From Leptospira ellinghausenii (GTDB lineage: Bacteria; Spirochaetota; Leptospiria; Leptospirales; Leptospiraceae): a DNA stretch of 64,000 nucleotides. The stretch is from positions 1 to 64,000 of the forward strand of contig NZ_BFAZ01000003.1 in NCBI RefSeq assembly GCF_003114815.1, written 5' to 3'. Positions 32,968 to 42,067 of this stretch are shown here, in pieces. A program made the position numbers and the translations under genes. How positions within the stretch are numbered: the stretch's first letter is position 1; every line of letters begins with the position of its first letter. A model generated the notes under the pieces. That model saw only the letters and a program-made list of their open reading frames with translations. It was not told the DNA's origin and ran no database searches.

Positions 32968-33526
32968 GTTTATGAATTTAAAAGATTGGTTTCGCGCACA
33001 ATACCCAGGTCTCTTTCCAGAAGACACGGATTCAGTGGTTTTAGAGAATAAGATTTGTTCTCTTTTCCAACACATCAAGGAAAAGGAAGATACCATCCTG
33101 CCTCGAATGTCAAATGACTTTGATGTCCGATTGTTGAATCTCTTAGAATCAGTTTCCATCGATCGTCCCACAGAAAAAACCTCCTTCTCCTTCCGGGATC
33201 TCATTGAAAACCGAACCGTGCAGTATTCTTTTTCTGCTGTGATGGCAGTGAGTTTGGTATTTGTTCTCTTGAACCGTTCCCAATCGGAAACCTCATTCAC
33301 AAAAAATGATTCTGCTGGTGTTGTGATTGAACAAAACAATTACCAATACGAACCAACAAGCATTGATTTAAGTGAATCTTACCAAAAACGAGTGTTACTC
33401 GATCATTTACGTTCGGCACCAGGTTCTGTGTATGGACTTCGCGAACTAGAGCTATACTATGAAAAAACAGGAAGGGATGCTGCGGCGGAAGAACTCCACC
33501 TCCTCATTGAATCCATAGAAAGATAA
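32936..33526 (+). CDS. Probable membrane-bound anti-sigma factor
   Basis: The 196-residue product overlaps the end of the ECF sigma gene and has one membrane segment (about residues 97-111, YSFSAVMAVSLVFVLLN). The basic and helical N-terminal part should be cytoplasmic and could bind the sigma factor. The C-terminal part, with helices QKRVLLDHLRSAPGSVYGLRELELYYEKTG, should be periplasmic. No zinc motif (HxxxCxxC) is present, so it is not a ZAS-type anti-sigma factor. The role is inferred from position and topology. Confidence 0.65.
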   Translation: MKKEKGSLKNRFMNLKDWFRAQYPGLFPEDTDSVVLENKICSLFQHIKEKEDTILPRMSNDFDVRLLNLLESVSIDRPTEKTSFSFRDLIENRTVQYSFSAVMAVSLVFVLLNRSQSETSFTKNDSAGVVIEQNNYQYEPTSIDLSESYQKRVLLDHLRSAPGSVYGLRELELYYEKTGRDAAAEELHLLIESIER

Positions 33527-33540
33527 ATTAGAAACTAAGA

Positions 33541-34413
33541 TTAAACTAAGTTTTTAGCAAACAAAACGGCATCCCGTGAACGGATGTCGTCTGCACTTTT
33601 GAGGATGGCAAGGGCAAATTGTTCAATCCTTGCTTCCAATCGGAAATTCCCTCCACTCCTTTTTTTACTCTCTGTTAGGCGTTTTAATTCACTAAACCAA
33701 ATCTGAATGGTGGCTTCTTCTTTTTTGTCACCAGTGACAAAGAGTCCTTCTCTCCATGCAAACACAGGCACCAGTTCTTTCATTTCTTCCTCATTTTGGC
33801 TAAAGGATTTTGCTTTTTCAATGAGGTTGAGTAACGGTGGCCAGCGTACAATGGTATAAGGAAAGAGTTGCGGGTCATTTAAAAAGGCAATGCGGTAATT
33901 ATCGATACCTTCTTTTTCTTTTCCAGTCATCACCTGGGATTCTGCAAGATAATACAAAAGAACAGGAGATTGTTTATTCCCACCATATAAAAGTACTTCA
34001 ATGGCCATCGAATAGTCTTGGATTTTGATGAGACTACGGGCGAGGTCACCTAGCAACTCTTTGTCGAGAGCATTAGATCCTTCCCATTGGTAGGCAAGTT
34101 TGAGATGGTCTCTTGCTTCTTTTAAAATACAATCTTGTGTGACAATAAAACTGTCGGTGTTTTGAAACCCTCGTTTTCGCACCTCCGATTCAAAATCAGA
34201 AAAAAGTTGGAGGAGTAATTTACCCCGTTCCTTTCCTTCCCTTGTTTTTAAAATGAGATCGAGTCTGTGGTCCCAAAAACTAGCGATATAAAATCCACTG
34301 ATGGTAGCTATGTCCTCGGGATCACGATCCAGAAGTACAGAAAAGATAGATTTAGCTGTTTGAAACTCACCATTTCCAAGATAGGTGAGTGCTTCTTCCG
34401 ACTTCTGGATCAT
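33541..34413 (-). CDS. TPR-like helical-repeat protein
   Basis: The 290-residue product is helical throughout and starts with a TPR-like pair (SEEALTYLGNGEFQTAKSIFSVLLDRDPEDI). Another lies around residues 140-175 (ARSLIKIQDYSMAIEVLLYGG and LLYYLAESQVMTGKEKEGIDNY). There is no signal peptide, so it is probably a cytoplasmic scaffold. Its gene begins 6 bp after the hpf stop on the same strand, so the two are likely cotranscribed, though a functional link with ribosome hibernation is unproven. Confidence 0.65.
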   Translation of the reverse strand: MIQKSEEALTYLGNGEFQTAKSIFSVLLDRDPEDIATISGFYIASFWDHRLDLILKTREGKERGKLLLQLFSDFESEVRKRGFQNTDSFIVTQDCILKEARDHLKLAYQWEGSNALDKELLGDLARSLIKIQDYSMAIEVLLYGGNKQSPVLLYYLAESQVMTGKEKEGIDNYRIAFLNDPQLFPYTIVRWPPLLNLIEKAKSFSQNEEEMKELVPVFAWREGLFVTGDKKEEATIQIWFSELKRLTESKKRSGGNFRLEARIEQFALAILKSADDIRSRDAVLFAKNLV

Positions 34414-34419
34414 TAGAGA

Positions 34420-34707
34420 TTAGTGTTGGCTTTTTTTGTCGTGGTGTTTGCTTGTTTGGGAGATGATTTTGTCTTCTAAACCATCGATACAAACATAAAT
34501 GTCTTTGTCTTGGTTGTGTGCGTTAAAATTATTTCCATCAGCGTGTAACTTGAGGTTAGCGTTGATTTCTCCGTGGATGGCTTCAAAGGAAACTTCACAA
34601 GAGACAACTTTTTGTACGAATTTTGTCACTCGTTCTAGTTTTTCGTCTGCATATTTTTCAGCAGCTTCGGATCGGTCTAAGTGTTTCCAAGTATAATTGA
34701 TTTTCAT
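34420..34707 (-). CDS. hpf: Short ribosome hibernation-promoting factor
   Basis: The open frame reaches 34884, but ATG at 34705-34707 starts the recognisable domain, giving 95 residues. MKINYTWKHLDRSEAAEKYADEKLERVTKF, strands CEVSFEA and INANLKLHADGNNFNAHNQDKDIYVCIDGLEDKI, and a His/Lys tail follow. This is the beta-alpha-beta3-alpha fold of short HPF/YfiA proteins, which bind the 30S subunit and idle ribosomes in stationary phase. It lacks the C-terminal dimerisation domain of long HPF. Confidence 0.88.
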   Translation of the reverse strand: MKINYTWKHLDRSEAAEKYADEKLERVTKFVQKVVSCEVSFEAIHGEINANLKLHADGNNFNAHNQDKDIYVCIDGLEDKIISQTSKHHDKKSQH

Positions 34708-34811
34708 AGTTTGTCCCAATTTGGTATGGAATGATTGTATTTTGGAAAAAAAGCTAACGTCAAATAAAAAAGAATTGAAGGTGAGTGTTTCGAGGCATAC
34801 TCCTTGTATGC

Positions 34812-35561
34812 ATGGCAGAGGAAGAAAAGAAAGAGAAAGCCGCCAAAAAAAAAGTGGCCAAAAAAAAATCGGCATCTCTTGCAAAACCTAAGGCAAAAGA
34901 TGAATCCAAGCTACTTCCTAAAAAAGAACTCGTAAAACCACCGAGTGAAACACGATCTTTGCCACCAAACAATCTTCCTAAAATTTACAATGATTCCAAA
35001 TATACAAAACATCCTAGTTATCCAACAGAAGATTTAATTAAGGTTCTTGTTCGATCCCCCAAAGAAGCCTTTGTATTTTGGAAATTTTCAGAAACCACCT
35101 TAAAACGCATCACTCAGGAATTGCAAGTGCAAACTACCGATGTTTTAAAGTTTCGTTTGAAAGTAGAATACAAAAACGTTTTTGGGAGTGACCGTGTGGA
35201 ATGGTACGACCTTCCTCCCTTTACAGAATCTTACTATTTAAAGTTTATGTTTCCTGTAAAAATGATCCAATGCACCATTTTTGTTTCTTATTTAGAAAAG
35301 GAAATTTCTTCCTTACATTCCACAGGGAAAGACTTACCACTGGGCACTGAGTCCTTTCGATTGGACAAAGAATGGATCCACCCCGAATGGATCAGTGCAG
35401 GACTTGTAACAGAAAGTCCGAGTGGCGAATTTTACTTTCGAGAAACCAATGCAAGTGGATATTATGTAAACCCAAGAAACAAGCAGGCTAACCAAGATTC
35501 GTTGCCAAATGAAAATTTTCCCTTTGCCAATGGGTCGGGTTCAGGAAAGGGAATTCTTTGA
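34812..35561 (+). CDS. DUF4912-domain protein
   Basis: With the start at ATG 34812 the product has 249 residues. A lysine/alanine-rich N-terminal tail (EEEKKEKAAKKKVAKKKS) precedes a DUF4912-like domain (YPTEDLIKVLVRSPKEAFVFWKFSE, VEWYDLPPFTESYYLKF, WIHPEWISAGLVTESPSGEFYFR). The domain looks like a carbohydrate-binding or beta-sandwich module. Its stop overlaps the start of a GH57 glucan enzyme gene (TGATG), and DUF4912 proteins are often encoded beside such enzymes, so a role in glycogen or polysaccharide handling is likely. Confidence 0.8.
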   Translation: MAEEEKKEKAAKKKVAKKKSASLAKPKAKDESKLLPKKELVKPPSETRSLPPNNLPKIYNDSKYTKHPSYPTEDLIKVLVRSPKEAFVFWKFSETTLKRITQELQVQTTDVLKFRLKVEYKNVFGSDRVEWYDLPPFTESYYLKFMFPVKMIQCTIFVSYLEKEISSLHSTGKDLPLGTESFRLDKEWIHPEWISAGLVTESPSGEFYFRETNASGYYVNPRNKQANQDSLPNENFPFANGSGSGKGIL

Positions 35562-37147
35562 TGCATCATTCGATCAAGGGGCATTTGGTTTTTGTATTGC
35601 ATGCCCACCTACCATTTGTTAGACACCCTGGTTATGACACTCCTTTTATTGAAGAAAATTGGTTAAACGAAGCCATCCTCGAAACCTATATCCCTCTGAT
35701 TCGTGTGTTTCGAAATTTAAAAAAAGAATCAGTTCGCTTTCGGATTACCATGTCGTTTACACCGACTCTCTCACAAATGTTAGTTGACCCGTACTTGCAA
35801 AATCAATTTCGTAAGTACATCAAAAACTTAATCTCACTTGCAAATCATGAAACCAAACGAACAAAATCGGATCCGCATTTACACTATTTAGCAACACGGT
35901 ATCTGGAACATTTTTTAGACACGGAATCCATCTTCGAAGAGGCAAACGGAGATTTGACAAAATTGTTTTTGCCGTTTATCGAATCGGGTGAACTCGAAGC
36001 GATGACAAGCCCTGCCACTCACGCCTTTTTACCATTTTATGATTCGGAAAAGTCGGTGTTTCGTTCCCAGTTGAAAAATGGACGTAGGACCTTTCGTAGG
36101 ATTTGGGGTAGGGATCCAAAAGGGATTTGGCTTTCGGAATGTGGTTACACAGAATCGTTAGAAGAGGAACTCGACCGCGAGGGTTTTCGTTATTTTTTTG
36201 TGGACACACATGGCATTACCCATGCAAGCCCAAGGCCCAAGTTTGGAGTGTATGCTCCCGTGGAGGTGGGGTATGGAGTGTTTGCGTTTGGCAGAGACCC
36301 CGAGAGTAGCAAACAAGTTTGGAGTTCGATTGATGGATACCCAGGGGACTTCCGTTACCGCGAATACTACCGTGATATCGGTCACGACCTTCCTTGGGAA
36401 GATATCTCTCCTTACTTACATTCGAATGGGATCCGCATCAATACCAGTATCAAATACTACCGCATCACAGGAAAAACGGGGGACAAAGGATACTACCACC
36501 CTGACTGGGCGATGGAAGCTGCGGGAAACCATGCTGAAGATTTTTTACGCAATCGAATCAAACAAGCAGAACATTTGTATGCGACAAACAAACAACCGTC
36601 AGTGGTCGTTTCTCCGTATGACGCAGAGTTATATGGTCACTGGTGGTATGAAGGCCCACAGTTCATCGAATTTTTATTCAAAAAAATCCACTTCAACCAA
36701 AACACCATCATACTTTCCCATCCTATGGAAGCGGCAAGGGACTTACCAAGGGTACAATCTGTGGAAATGAAGATGTCGAGTTGGGGGGAAAATGGGTATG
36801 GCGATGTTTGGTTGAATGATACCAATGATTGGATTTATCCCCTCATCCATGACCTAAGCATTCGGATGCACAAACGAGTTCATGAATTTGGATCGGGAAC
36901 AGAAACACAAATCCGCATCTTAAAACAAATGGGAAGGGAACTCCTCCTCTTACAAAGCAGTGACTGGGCCTTTATCATGAAAACGGGAACTATGGTGGAG
37001 TATGCAGTCCGTCGTACCAATGTGCACACCAATTTGTTTCTCACTCTCGAGGCCATGCTCACAGGTCCCATTGACCTGACCGTTTTGGAGGCTGCCGAAG
37101 CCGAAAATAATGCCTTCCCGGACATCAGACCCGAAGATTTTCGCTAG
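35561..37147 (+). CDS. Glycoside hydrolase family 57 protein, probable glucan branching enzyme
   Basis: The 528-residue product starts GHLVFVLHAHLPFVRHPGY, the usual GH57 opening, with the nucleophile region GIWLSECGYT and the acid region VSPYDAELYGHWWYEGP. Both catalytic carboxylates are thus present. The C-terminal helical domain with SSDWAFIMKTGTMVEYA is the DUF1957 part of GH57 branching enzymes. It should form alpha-1,6 branches in glycogen-like glucan, or cleave alpha-glucans. The one-base overlap with the DUF4912 gene indicates coupled translation. The start was moved one codon from TTG to ATG 35561. Confidence 0.88.
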   Translation: MHHSIKGHLVFVLHAHLPFVRHPGYDTPFIEENWLNEAILETYIPLIRVFRNLKKESVRFRITMSFTPTLSQMLVDPYLQNQFRKYIKNLISLANHETKRTKSDPHLHYLATRYLEHFLDTESIFEEANGDLTKLFLPFIESGELEAMTSPATHAFLPFYDSEKSVFRSQLKNGRRTFRRIWGRDPKGIWLSECGYTESLEEELDREGFRYFFVDTHGITHASPRPKFGVYAPVEVGYGVFAFGRDPESSKQVWSSIDGYPGDFRYREYYRDIGHDLPWEDISPYLHSNGIRINTSIKYYRITGKTGDKGYYHPDWAMEAAGNHAEDFLRNRIKQAEHLYATNKQPSVVVSPYDAELYGHWWYEGPQFIEFLFKKIHFNQNTIILSHPMEAARDLPRVQSVEMKMSSWGENGYGDVWLNDTNDWIYPLIHDLSIRMHKRVHEFGSGTETQIRILKQMGRELLLLQSSDWAFIMKTGTMVEYAVRRTNVHTNLFLTLEAMLTGPIDLTVLEAAEAENNAFPDIRPEDFR

Positions 37148-37214
37148 AATCATTCTAAAAGAAATTGCCTAGAAAAACTAGGTTTTGGAAACTGGAAGAG
37201 ATCGGAGGGTATGT

Positions 37215-37421
37215 ATGACGAATTTTTACCGTTTTCCCTTAGTTCTCGTCGCACTGTTCGTATTGGCAAATGTTGTGTTCTGCCAATGGAACCACCGCGA
37301 AACCCAGGAAGGAGTATTCCGTATGGATGATTCGGTCATTCGTTATGTGGAAACTCTGGAACGAGCTGATAAAGCCGAGGTGACTCGAAAACCTTCTGGA
37401 TTCGGCCAAGGCATTTTATAA
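37215..37421 (+). CDS. Small single-pass membrane protein
   Basis: The ATG at 37215 is preferred because GGAGGG lies just upstream. The 68-residue product has one hydrophobic N-terminal segment (FPLVLVALFVLANVVFC). It may be a membrane anchor or, less likely, a lipoprotein signal with Cys at about residue 22. A short charged remainder follows. No family was recognised. A strong terminator directly follows its stop. Confidence 0.6.
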   Translation: MTNFYRFPLVLVALFVLANVVFCQWNHRETQEGVFRMDDSVIRYVETLERADKAEVTRKPSGFGQGIL

Positions 37422-37443
37422 AACAAAATCGAAAATAGATTCC

Positions 37444-37480
37444 CCCGCAAAATAAAAACTGTTTTGCGGGTTTTAATTCT
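37444..37480 (+). terminator. Rho-independent terminator
   Basis: CCCGCAAAA (37444-37452) pairs with TTTTGCGGG (37462-37470), followed by TTTTAATTCTTT. It ends the plus-strand run that includes the GH57 gene and the small membrane protein. Confidence 0.85.
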
Positions 37481-37502
37481 TTCTACCAAGTGAAAAACCG
37501 AA

Positions 37503-37958
37503 TCACTTCGGTTTGAAATCTACATTATCCCAATAATCCTTTCCATAATCAAAAAAGATCTCTTCGCCTTCTTTGATGGTTTTTAAGACCTTAAACCTAG
37601 CAGTTTTCCAACGAACAGAGGTAATGAGTTCAGCATTGGGTTTGGAAGAGTGATTGATATAACGAGTGTAATTTGACTCTCGTCCTTCCCCGTAAATCCA
37701 CCAATCCTTACAGATCCAAAGTAGGTATTTTGAATCTACATATTTATTCGATTCCGCTTGTTCATCGGTAATGATTTTACCCATGTAATAACCAACGGTA
37801 TCACCTTTGTATAATGTTTGTTTGGTGAAAAGTCCCATACCAATATTGGGAACTGAAGACGGTTTTACGATAAAATCCTTTTCGGTGTACACAACCGGTT
37901 TTCTCTTTTTGGCCTTCTTAACAGATTTCTTTTTCTTCATTTTCATCCTATATGACAT
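37503..37958 (-). CDS. SET-domain protein (putative protein-lysine methyltransferase)
   Basis: The 151-residue product has a very basic N-terminal tail ([15 protein letters not shown]) and a small SET domain: [21 protein letters not shown], then [13 protein letters not shown] (the NHS motif that binds S-adenosylmethionine), and a final [13 protein letters not shown] (the catalytic-pocket tyrosine). All core motifs are present. Bacterial SET proteins methylate lysines of protein targets; the target here is unknown. It is a single gene converging on the terminator to its left. Confidence 0.85.
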   Translation of the reverse strand: MSYRMKMKKKKSVKKAKKRKPVVYTEKDFIVKPSSVPNIGMGLFTKQTLYKGDTVGYYMGKIITDEQAESNKYVDSKYLLWICKDWWIYGEGRESNYTRYINHSSKPNAELITSVRWKTARFKVLKTIKEGEEIFFDYGKDYWDNVDFKPK

Positions 37959-38046
37959 AAGAGGAAAACAATTCTCGCTTGTAAAGTCATTGGTATTTAA
38001 GATTCACTATGTCCGACTCCGAACTTAAAGAGTAAGAGGGGGGCCT

Positions 38047-38199
38047 ATGAAACGGGAACCACAAAAACAAACGGAAGACAAAACCAATGTTGTGAATTTG
38101 GCTATTTACCGAGCCAAAAAGGCACTGGAACGAGATGGTTTTGAAGTCGTGGAAAATCCGGATGGCAAAATTACCCTCGTCATTCGTCTTGCGAAATAA
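38047..38199 (+). CDS. 50-residue conserved-looking protein upstream of ribH
   Basis: This short gene was read directly: ATG 38047-38049 to TAA 38197-38199, preceded by AAGAGGGG as ribosome site. The product is soluble and charged, with a helix [20 protein letters not shown] and a strand ITLVIRLAK. It lies 23 bp before the ribH start on the same strand, probably as first gene of the long plus-strand operon. Good ribosome site, codon use like its neighbours and regular secondary structure support a real gene. No family was recognised. Confidence 0.7.
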   Translation: MKREPQKQTEDKTNVVNLAIYRAKKALERDGFEVVENPDGKITLVIRLAK

Positions 38200-38222
38200 C
38201 CCCAGTTTTGGAACTTGGATAC

Positions 38223-38690
38223 ATGACAGCTTTATTGGAAGGCACACGAATCGGAAACGGACAAAAACATTGTGTCATCGTTTCAAAGTTCAATGAATTC
38301 ATTACCGAGTCCCTCTTAAAAGGGGCAAAAGACGCTTACAGACAACATGGAGTCCAAGACTCTGATGTGACCGTCATCTATGTTCCAGGAGCATTTGAGC
38401 TCCCGCAAACTGTCAAACGAGTCTTACAATCGAAAAAGTACCAATTCTCTGCCATCGTTTGCCTCGGTGCTGTGATCCGTGGAGCCACTTCTCACTATGA
38501 CTTAGTGTCTGGGGAAGCAGCAAAAGTGGGATCTGCCGCGGACGGCTCGGTTCCTGTGATCTTTGGTGTCATCACCACAGAATCCATCGAACAAGCGATT
38601 GAACGAGCAGGGACCAAAGCGGGAAACAAAGGATACGAAGCGGCCACTACAGCCATTGAAATGGCAAATCTTTTCAAAGAGATCGGATGA
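38223..38690 (+). CDS. ribH: 6,7-dimethyl-8-ribityllumazine synthase
   Basis: The start was set at ATG 38223, giving 155 residues, the family's usual length. Landmarks are [32 protein letters not shown], the substrate loop [16 protein letters not shown] (with the catalytic His) and [11 protein letters not shown]. It joins the ribityl-aminouracil and a four-carbon phosphate to make lumazine, the precursor of riboflavin, and forms large icosahedral or pentameric shells. Its stop overlaps the nusB start by 4 bp. Confidence 0.95.
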   Translation: MTALLEGTRIGNGQKHCVIVSKFNEFITESLLKGAKDAYRQHGVQDSDVTVIYVPGAFELPQTVKRVLQSKKYQFSAIVCLGAVIRGATSHYDLVSGEAAKVGSAADGSVPVIFGVITTESIEQAIERAGTKAGNKGYEAATTAIEMANLFKEIG

Positions 38691-39109
38691 GTTCTAGACA
38701 CCGTGGGCGTAGCCTTGCCCTCATGTGCCTCTACCAAATTGACTTAGTGGGAACAGACCCCGATCGTGCCATGAAATTTGATTGGTACGACAAAAAAATC
38801 ACCCGAGAAGAAAAGGATTATGCTGTCTTTCTTGTGAAAGGAGTGGTCGAAAATCGAAAAGCGATCGATACTCTAATTAAGAAGTATTCGGAGAATTGGG
38901 AACTTTCGCGTATTTCCGTTGTCAATCGTTGTATTTTACGTTTATCAATTCTAAGTTTGCAAAAGGAACCTTTCCTTGCAGCACCTGTTGTCATCAATGA
39001 AGCGGTGGAACTCACAAAGGAATTTGAAACGGACGAATCTGCACAATTCATCAACGGACTACTCGATGCCTTCTATAAGAAGGAGATCTTAACAAAAGAG
39101 TCCCACTAA
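38687..39109 (+). CDS. nusB: Transcription antitermination protein NusB
   Basis: The 140-residue product is all-helical and begins [19 protein letters not shown], the RNA-binding arginine-rich start of NusB. It ends with [34 protein letters not shown], the C-terminal signature helix pair. With NusE it binds boxA of rRNA leaders. The ribH-nusB order with an ATGA overlap is very common in bacteria and supports the call. Confidence 0.94.
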   Translation: MSSRHRGRSLALMCLYQIDLVGTDPDRAMKFDWYDKKITREEKDYAVFLVKGVVENRKAIDTLIKKYSENWELSRISVVNRCILRLSILSLQKEPFLAAPVVINEAVELTKEFETDESAQFINGLLDAFYKKEILTKESH

Positions 39110-39117
39110 CAAAAGAA

Positions 39118-41220
39118 ATGGATCCTATCCAAAAAAACCGCTTTCGCATTGAGGAACAAACCTCCAAGCCAAGTTATTACCAGGAAGATCCATATTTAAG
39201 GAACCTGGGAAAAGAAAAAGAAACGACTTACGAATCAGAAACAACCGTAAGGCGACCAGTTTTATCGTTTTTGTTTTGGTCGTTTCTTGTTTTACTCATC
39301 CTCGGGTTTTTAACAGCAGCCTACTATTGGTATTTGCAAAAAAAACAAAATCCAGAAGAAATTGCCAAGGTTCTAAAAGATTTACCTACAGATAAAAAAG
39401 CACTGAATCTACTTGTGGATAAACCTTATCTTCCGGATGATTCGGTGAATCCAAAACTTGCAGCTTGTCTCAATGCCTATCACAACCGTTATGTGAACCG
39501 AGTGGGCACTGTTTGCGAAGAGTTTCTCAATTCCCCTGGCAGTGACGAAGACAAATCCATTGCCCTCACAGTTCTTGGGGTGATGTATGATGAAGCAGGG
39601 CGTTACATCAATGCCATCGAACGTTTGGAAAAAGCCATCCAATACGATTCCAAAAACTATTTTGCCTTTTATAATTTGTCCTTAGCGTTCAAACACGCAG
39701 GAAAATTTGAAGAAGCAAGGCGTGCTGCCGAGCGTGCCAAAGAAATTGCACCTAACGACTACCGTGTCGCTCTCTTACAAGGAAATCTGTTCCAAGAAAT
39801 TGGGGACCCGACAAGCGCCATTGAAGCCTATAAAGAGGGGCAAGCCTTGGCACCAAGTGATGTCACCCTCACTTACAATCTTGCTATCAGTTATTTGAAA
39901 CAAGGGAATATTGCCGAAGCGATCGCTGAGTTCCAAAAAGTGGTACAAACAGCTCCCAATTCCCAAACAGCTGTTTTGTCCTATGGCCACCTTGGAACTA
40001 TCTTTTACCAAAGAGAAGACTATGACCGTGCAGAGTATTATTTCCGAGAAGTGATTCGCCTGAAAACGGGAGATGCCAAAGCCTACTATAACTTAGGTTT
40101 GGTGTATTTAAAGAAAAAAGTCCCAGAAGAGGCGGCCAAATACTTCCAAAAAGCACTCGATTCCAATGCGAACGAACCTGAAGTCTATCGTTATATTGCC
40201 GATGCGTTTTTGTCCATGGGACAAACCAATATGGCGATCACTGCATTAAAAAAAGCGTTACTCTTAAAACCATCGGATGTCGACTCGTTATTTGCTCTTG
40301 CCGAGCTCTACTATAAAAAAGGGGAACTCGTTGAGGCAGAAAGTCTATTCCGTAGGATCATCCGCCTCACCCCGGGAGATACCTATTCGGAAACGGCGTA
40401 TGTGAATTTAGGAATCATCTTAGATGAAATGGAGCGTTATTCAGAGAGTATCGCGGCCTTTGAAGGGGCACTCTCTCTCAATCCTAAAAACCAATCAGCG
40501 TATTATAATTTGGGCCTTTCCTATTTACATGCGGGAAAACCAACCATGGCGATTGAGTCCTTACGAAAATCCCAAGCCCTGGATCCGAATCATGTTCCCT
40601 CAAGACTTGCCATCGCCGATTATTATTTAGAAAACCGTTTTTATAACGAAGCCATTTCCGAATACGAAGAAGCCATTGCTTGGAAACCAGAACTCTATGA
40701 AGCAAGACTGAAACTGGCCGATGTATACATCCAAACCAAAAATTACCCTGCCGCCGAAAAGATGTTAGTCTTTGTTTTGGAAAATGCAAAAGACCCAAAA
40801 GAAATCAAACTCGCTCACAGAAAACTTGCATTAAGTTATGCAAGTAGTGGGAACTCTGGCCTTTCGAAACGAGCCAAAGAAGAAGCCTTTCGTGCCACTC
40901 ACATCGATCCTGAGGATATGGAATCAAGGTTAGTACTAGCCAAAATCCTCATTGATTCGGGATCCCTTGTGGACAGAGAGAAAGCGATTGAAGAGTTAAC
41001 GGTCATCACTCGGTCTGATGTCACTCCAACCATTTCCTCCAAAGCACATAATTATTTAGGTGTTTGTTATTTTAAAAACGGAGAATTCAAACGAGCACTT
41101 TCCAGTTTCCAAACCGCGATTGATTTAAATCCCAGTTTGTCAGAAGCCTATGAAAACAAACGAGCCGCTCGAGCTCAGTATGAAAAATCTTTGGAATCCA
41201 AAAAGAGAACTTTTTATTGA
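39118..41220 (+). CDS. Large membrane-anchored TPR protein
   Basis: The 700-residue product has a cytoplasmic N-terminal tail of about 42 residues and one membrane segment (VLSFLFWSFLVLLILGFLTAAYYWYL, about 43-68). At least twelve tetratricopeptide repeats follow (for example AKAYYNLGLVYLKKKVPEEAAKYFQKAL and QSAYYNLGLSYLHAGKPTMAIESLRKS). Such proteins scaffold complexes at the membrane, here with the repeats outside the cytoplasm. It sits in the ribH-nusB run, 8 bp after nusB, and overlaps the next gene. Confidence 0.85.
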   Translation: MDPIQKNRFRIEEQTSKPSYYQEDPYLRNLGKEKETTYESETTVRRPVLSFLFWSFLVLLILGFLTAAYYWYLQKKQNPEEIAKVLKDLPTDKKALNLLVDKPYLPDDSVNPKLAACLNAYHNRYVNRVGTVCEEFLNSPGSDEDKSIALTVLGVMYDEAGRYINAIERLEKAIQYDSKNYFAFYNLSLAFKHAGKFEEARRAAERAKEIAPNDYRVALLQGNLFQEIGDPTSAIEAYKEGQALAPSDVTLTYNLAISYLKQGNIAEAIAEFQKVVQTAPNSQTAVLSYGHLGTIFYQREDYDRAEYYFREVIRLKTGDAKAYYNLGLVYLKKKVPEEAAKYFQKALDSNANEPEVYRYIADAFLSMGQTNMAITALKKALLLKPSDVDSLFALAELYYKKGELVEAESLFRRIIRLTPGDTYSETAYVNLGIILDEMERYSESIAAFEGALSLNPKNQSAYYNLGLSYLHAGKPTMAIESLRKSQALDPNHVPSRLAIADYYLENRFYNEAISEYEEAIAWKPELYEARLKLADVYIQTKNYPAAEKMLVFVLENAKDPKEIKLAHRKLALSYASSGNSGLSKRAKEEAFRATHIDPEDMESRLVLAKILIDSGSLVDREKAIEELTVITRSDVTPTISSKAHNYLGVCYFKNGEFKRALSSFQTAIDLNPSLSEAYENKRAARAQYEKSLESKKRTFY

Positions 41221-42059
41221 GTTTGTTTGATTTTATCCCTCATCGTAAATTCCCAGAATATTACGAAATCTGTCGCCATACGGGTGTTTTGCGATATATT
41301 CCCGCAAAACAAAGAGAGTACGGGGACAGCTATTTTATGGAAGAATACAAGTCCCAATACAAAAAGTCCTATTACGAAGATGAACCCAATCTTCGTTCCA
41401 TGGCAAAACGCAGGCTCGCAAACTTGGCAAAGTTAGTTCCCCTCTCTGGAGTATCAAAAGTTGACCCTAGTGAAAGGACACCGTTTCAAAACCAAACACT
41501 GCTCGAGATTGGTTCGGCCGCTGGATTTTTTTTAGACGAAGCAAGGATTGCCGGATACCAAACAAAGGGCCTCGAACTCTCTCCTAAAGAGGTGGAATAT
41601 TCGAGAAACACTCTTGGTCTCGATGTCGAAAGCTCATCTGTTCTTTCGATAGAAGAGGGGGCATGGAAAGAATCCTACTCTGTGGTATCCGCCTTTTTTG
41701 TGATTGAACACATTGATGACATCGAAGGGATTTGGAGGCGGTTGCAGACATGGCTGAAACCTGGTGGGTTTTTGTATTTGGCAGTTCCTTCTAGTTTTGG
41801 GCCAAGTTTTGAGACCAATCCCAAGGAATGGTTTATGACCCATCCCTCTGACCACTTTTTTGACTACTCAGTCCACTCCTTGAAAAAACTCTTGTCAATC
41901 CTTGGCTTTGACGTGAACTATGTTAGACCTATGTCGTATCACTCCTACCGGGATTTAGGCCTCCGAGGCAAACTCCCTGAATGGCTGTATCGGCTGTACG
42001 CAAACCAATTTGCCTATGGTGATACCATCGAACTGATTGCCAGAAAAAGAACACACTGA
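41217..42059 (+). CDS. Class I SAM-dependent methyltransferase
   Basis: The 280-residue product starts at TTG inside ATTGA, overlapping the previous stop; the next in-frame ATG would remove 40 conserved-looking residues. It has a cysteine-poor N-terminal domain (FPEYYEICRHTGVLRY), then LLEIGSAAGFFLDEARIAGYQTKGLELSP (motif I, SAM binding), SYSVVSAFFVIEHIDD (motif II) and LKPGGFLYLAVPS (motif III), as in methyltransf_23-type enzymes. The C-terminal part has HPSDHFFDYSVHSLKKLL. The substrate is unknown; a small molecule or lipid is likely. Confidence 0.85.
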   Translation: MSLFDFIPHRKFPEYYEICRHTGVLRYIPAKQREYGDSYFMEEYKSQYKKSYYEDEPNLRSMAKRRLANLAKLVPLSGVSKVDPSERTPFQNQTLLEIGSAAGFFLDEARIAGYQTKGLELSPKEVEYSRNTLGLDVESSSVLSIEEGAWKESYSVVSAFFVIEHIDDIEGIWRRLQTWLKPGGFLYLAVPSSFGPSFETNPKEWFMTHPSDHFFDYSVHSLKKLLSILGFDVNYVRPMSYHSYRDLGLRGKLPEWLYRLYANQFAYGDTIELIARKRTH

Positions 42060-42067
42060 AATCCAAT

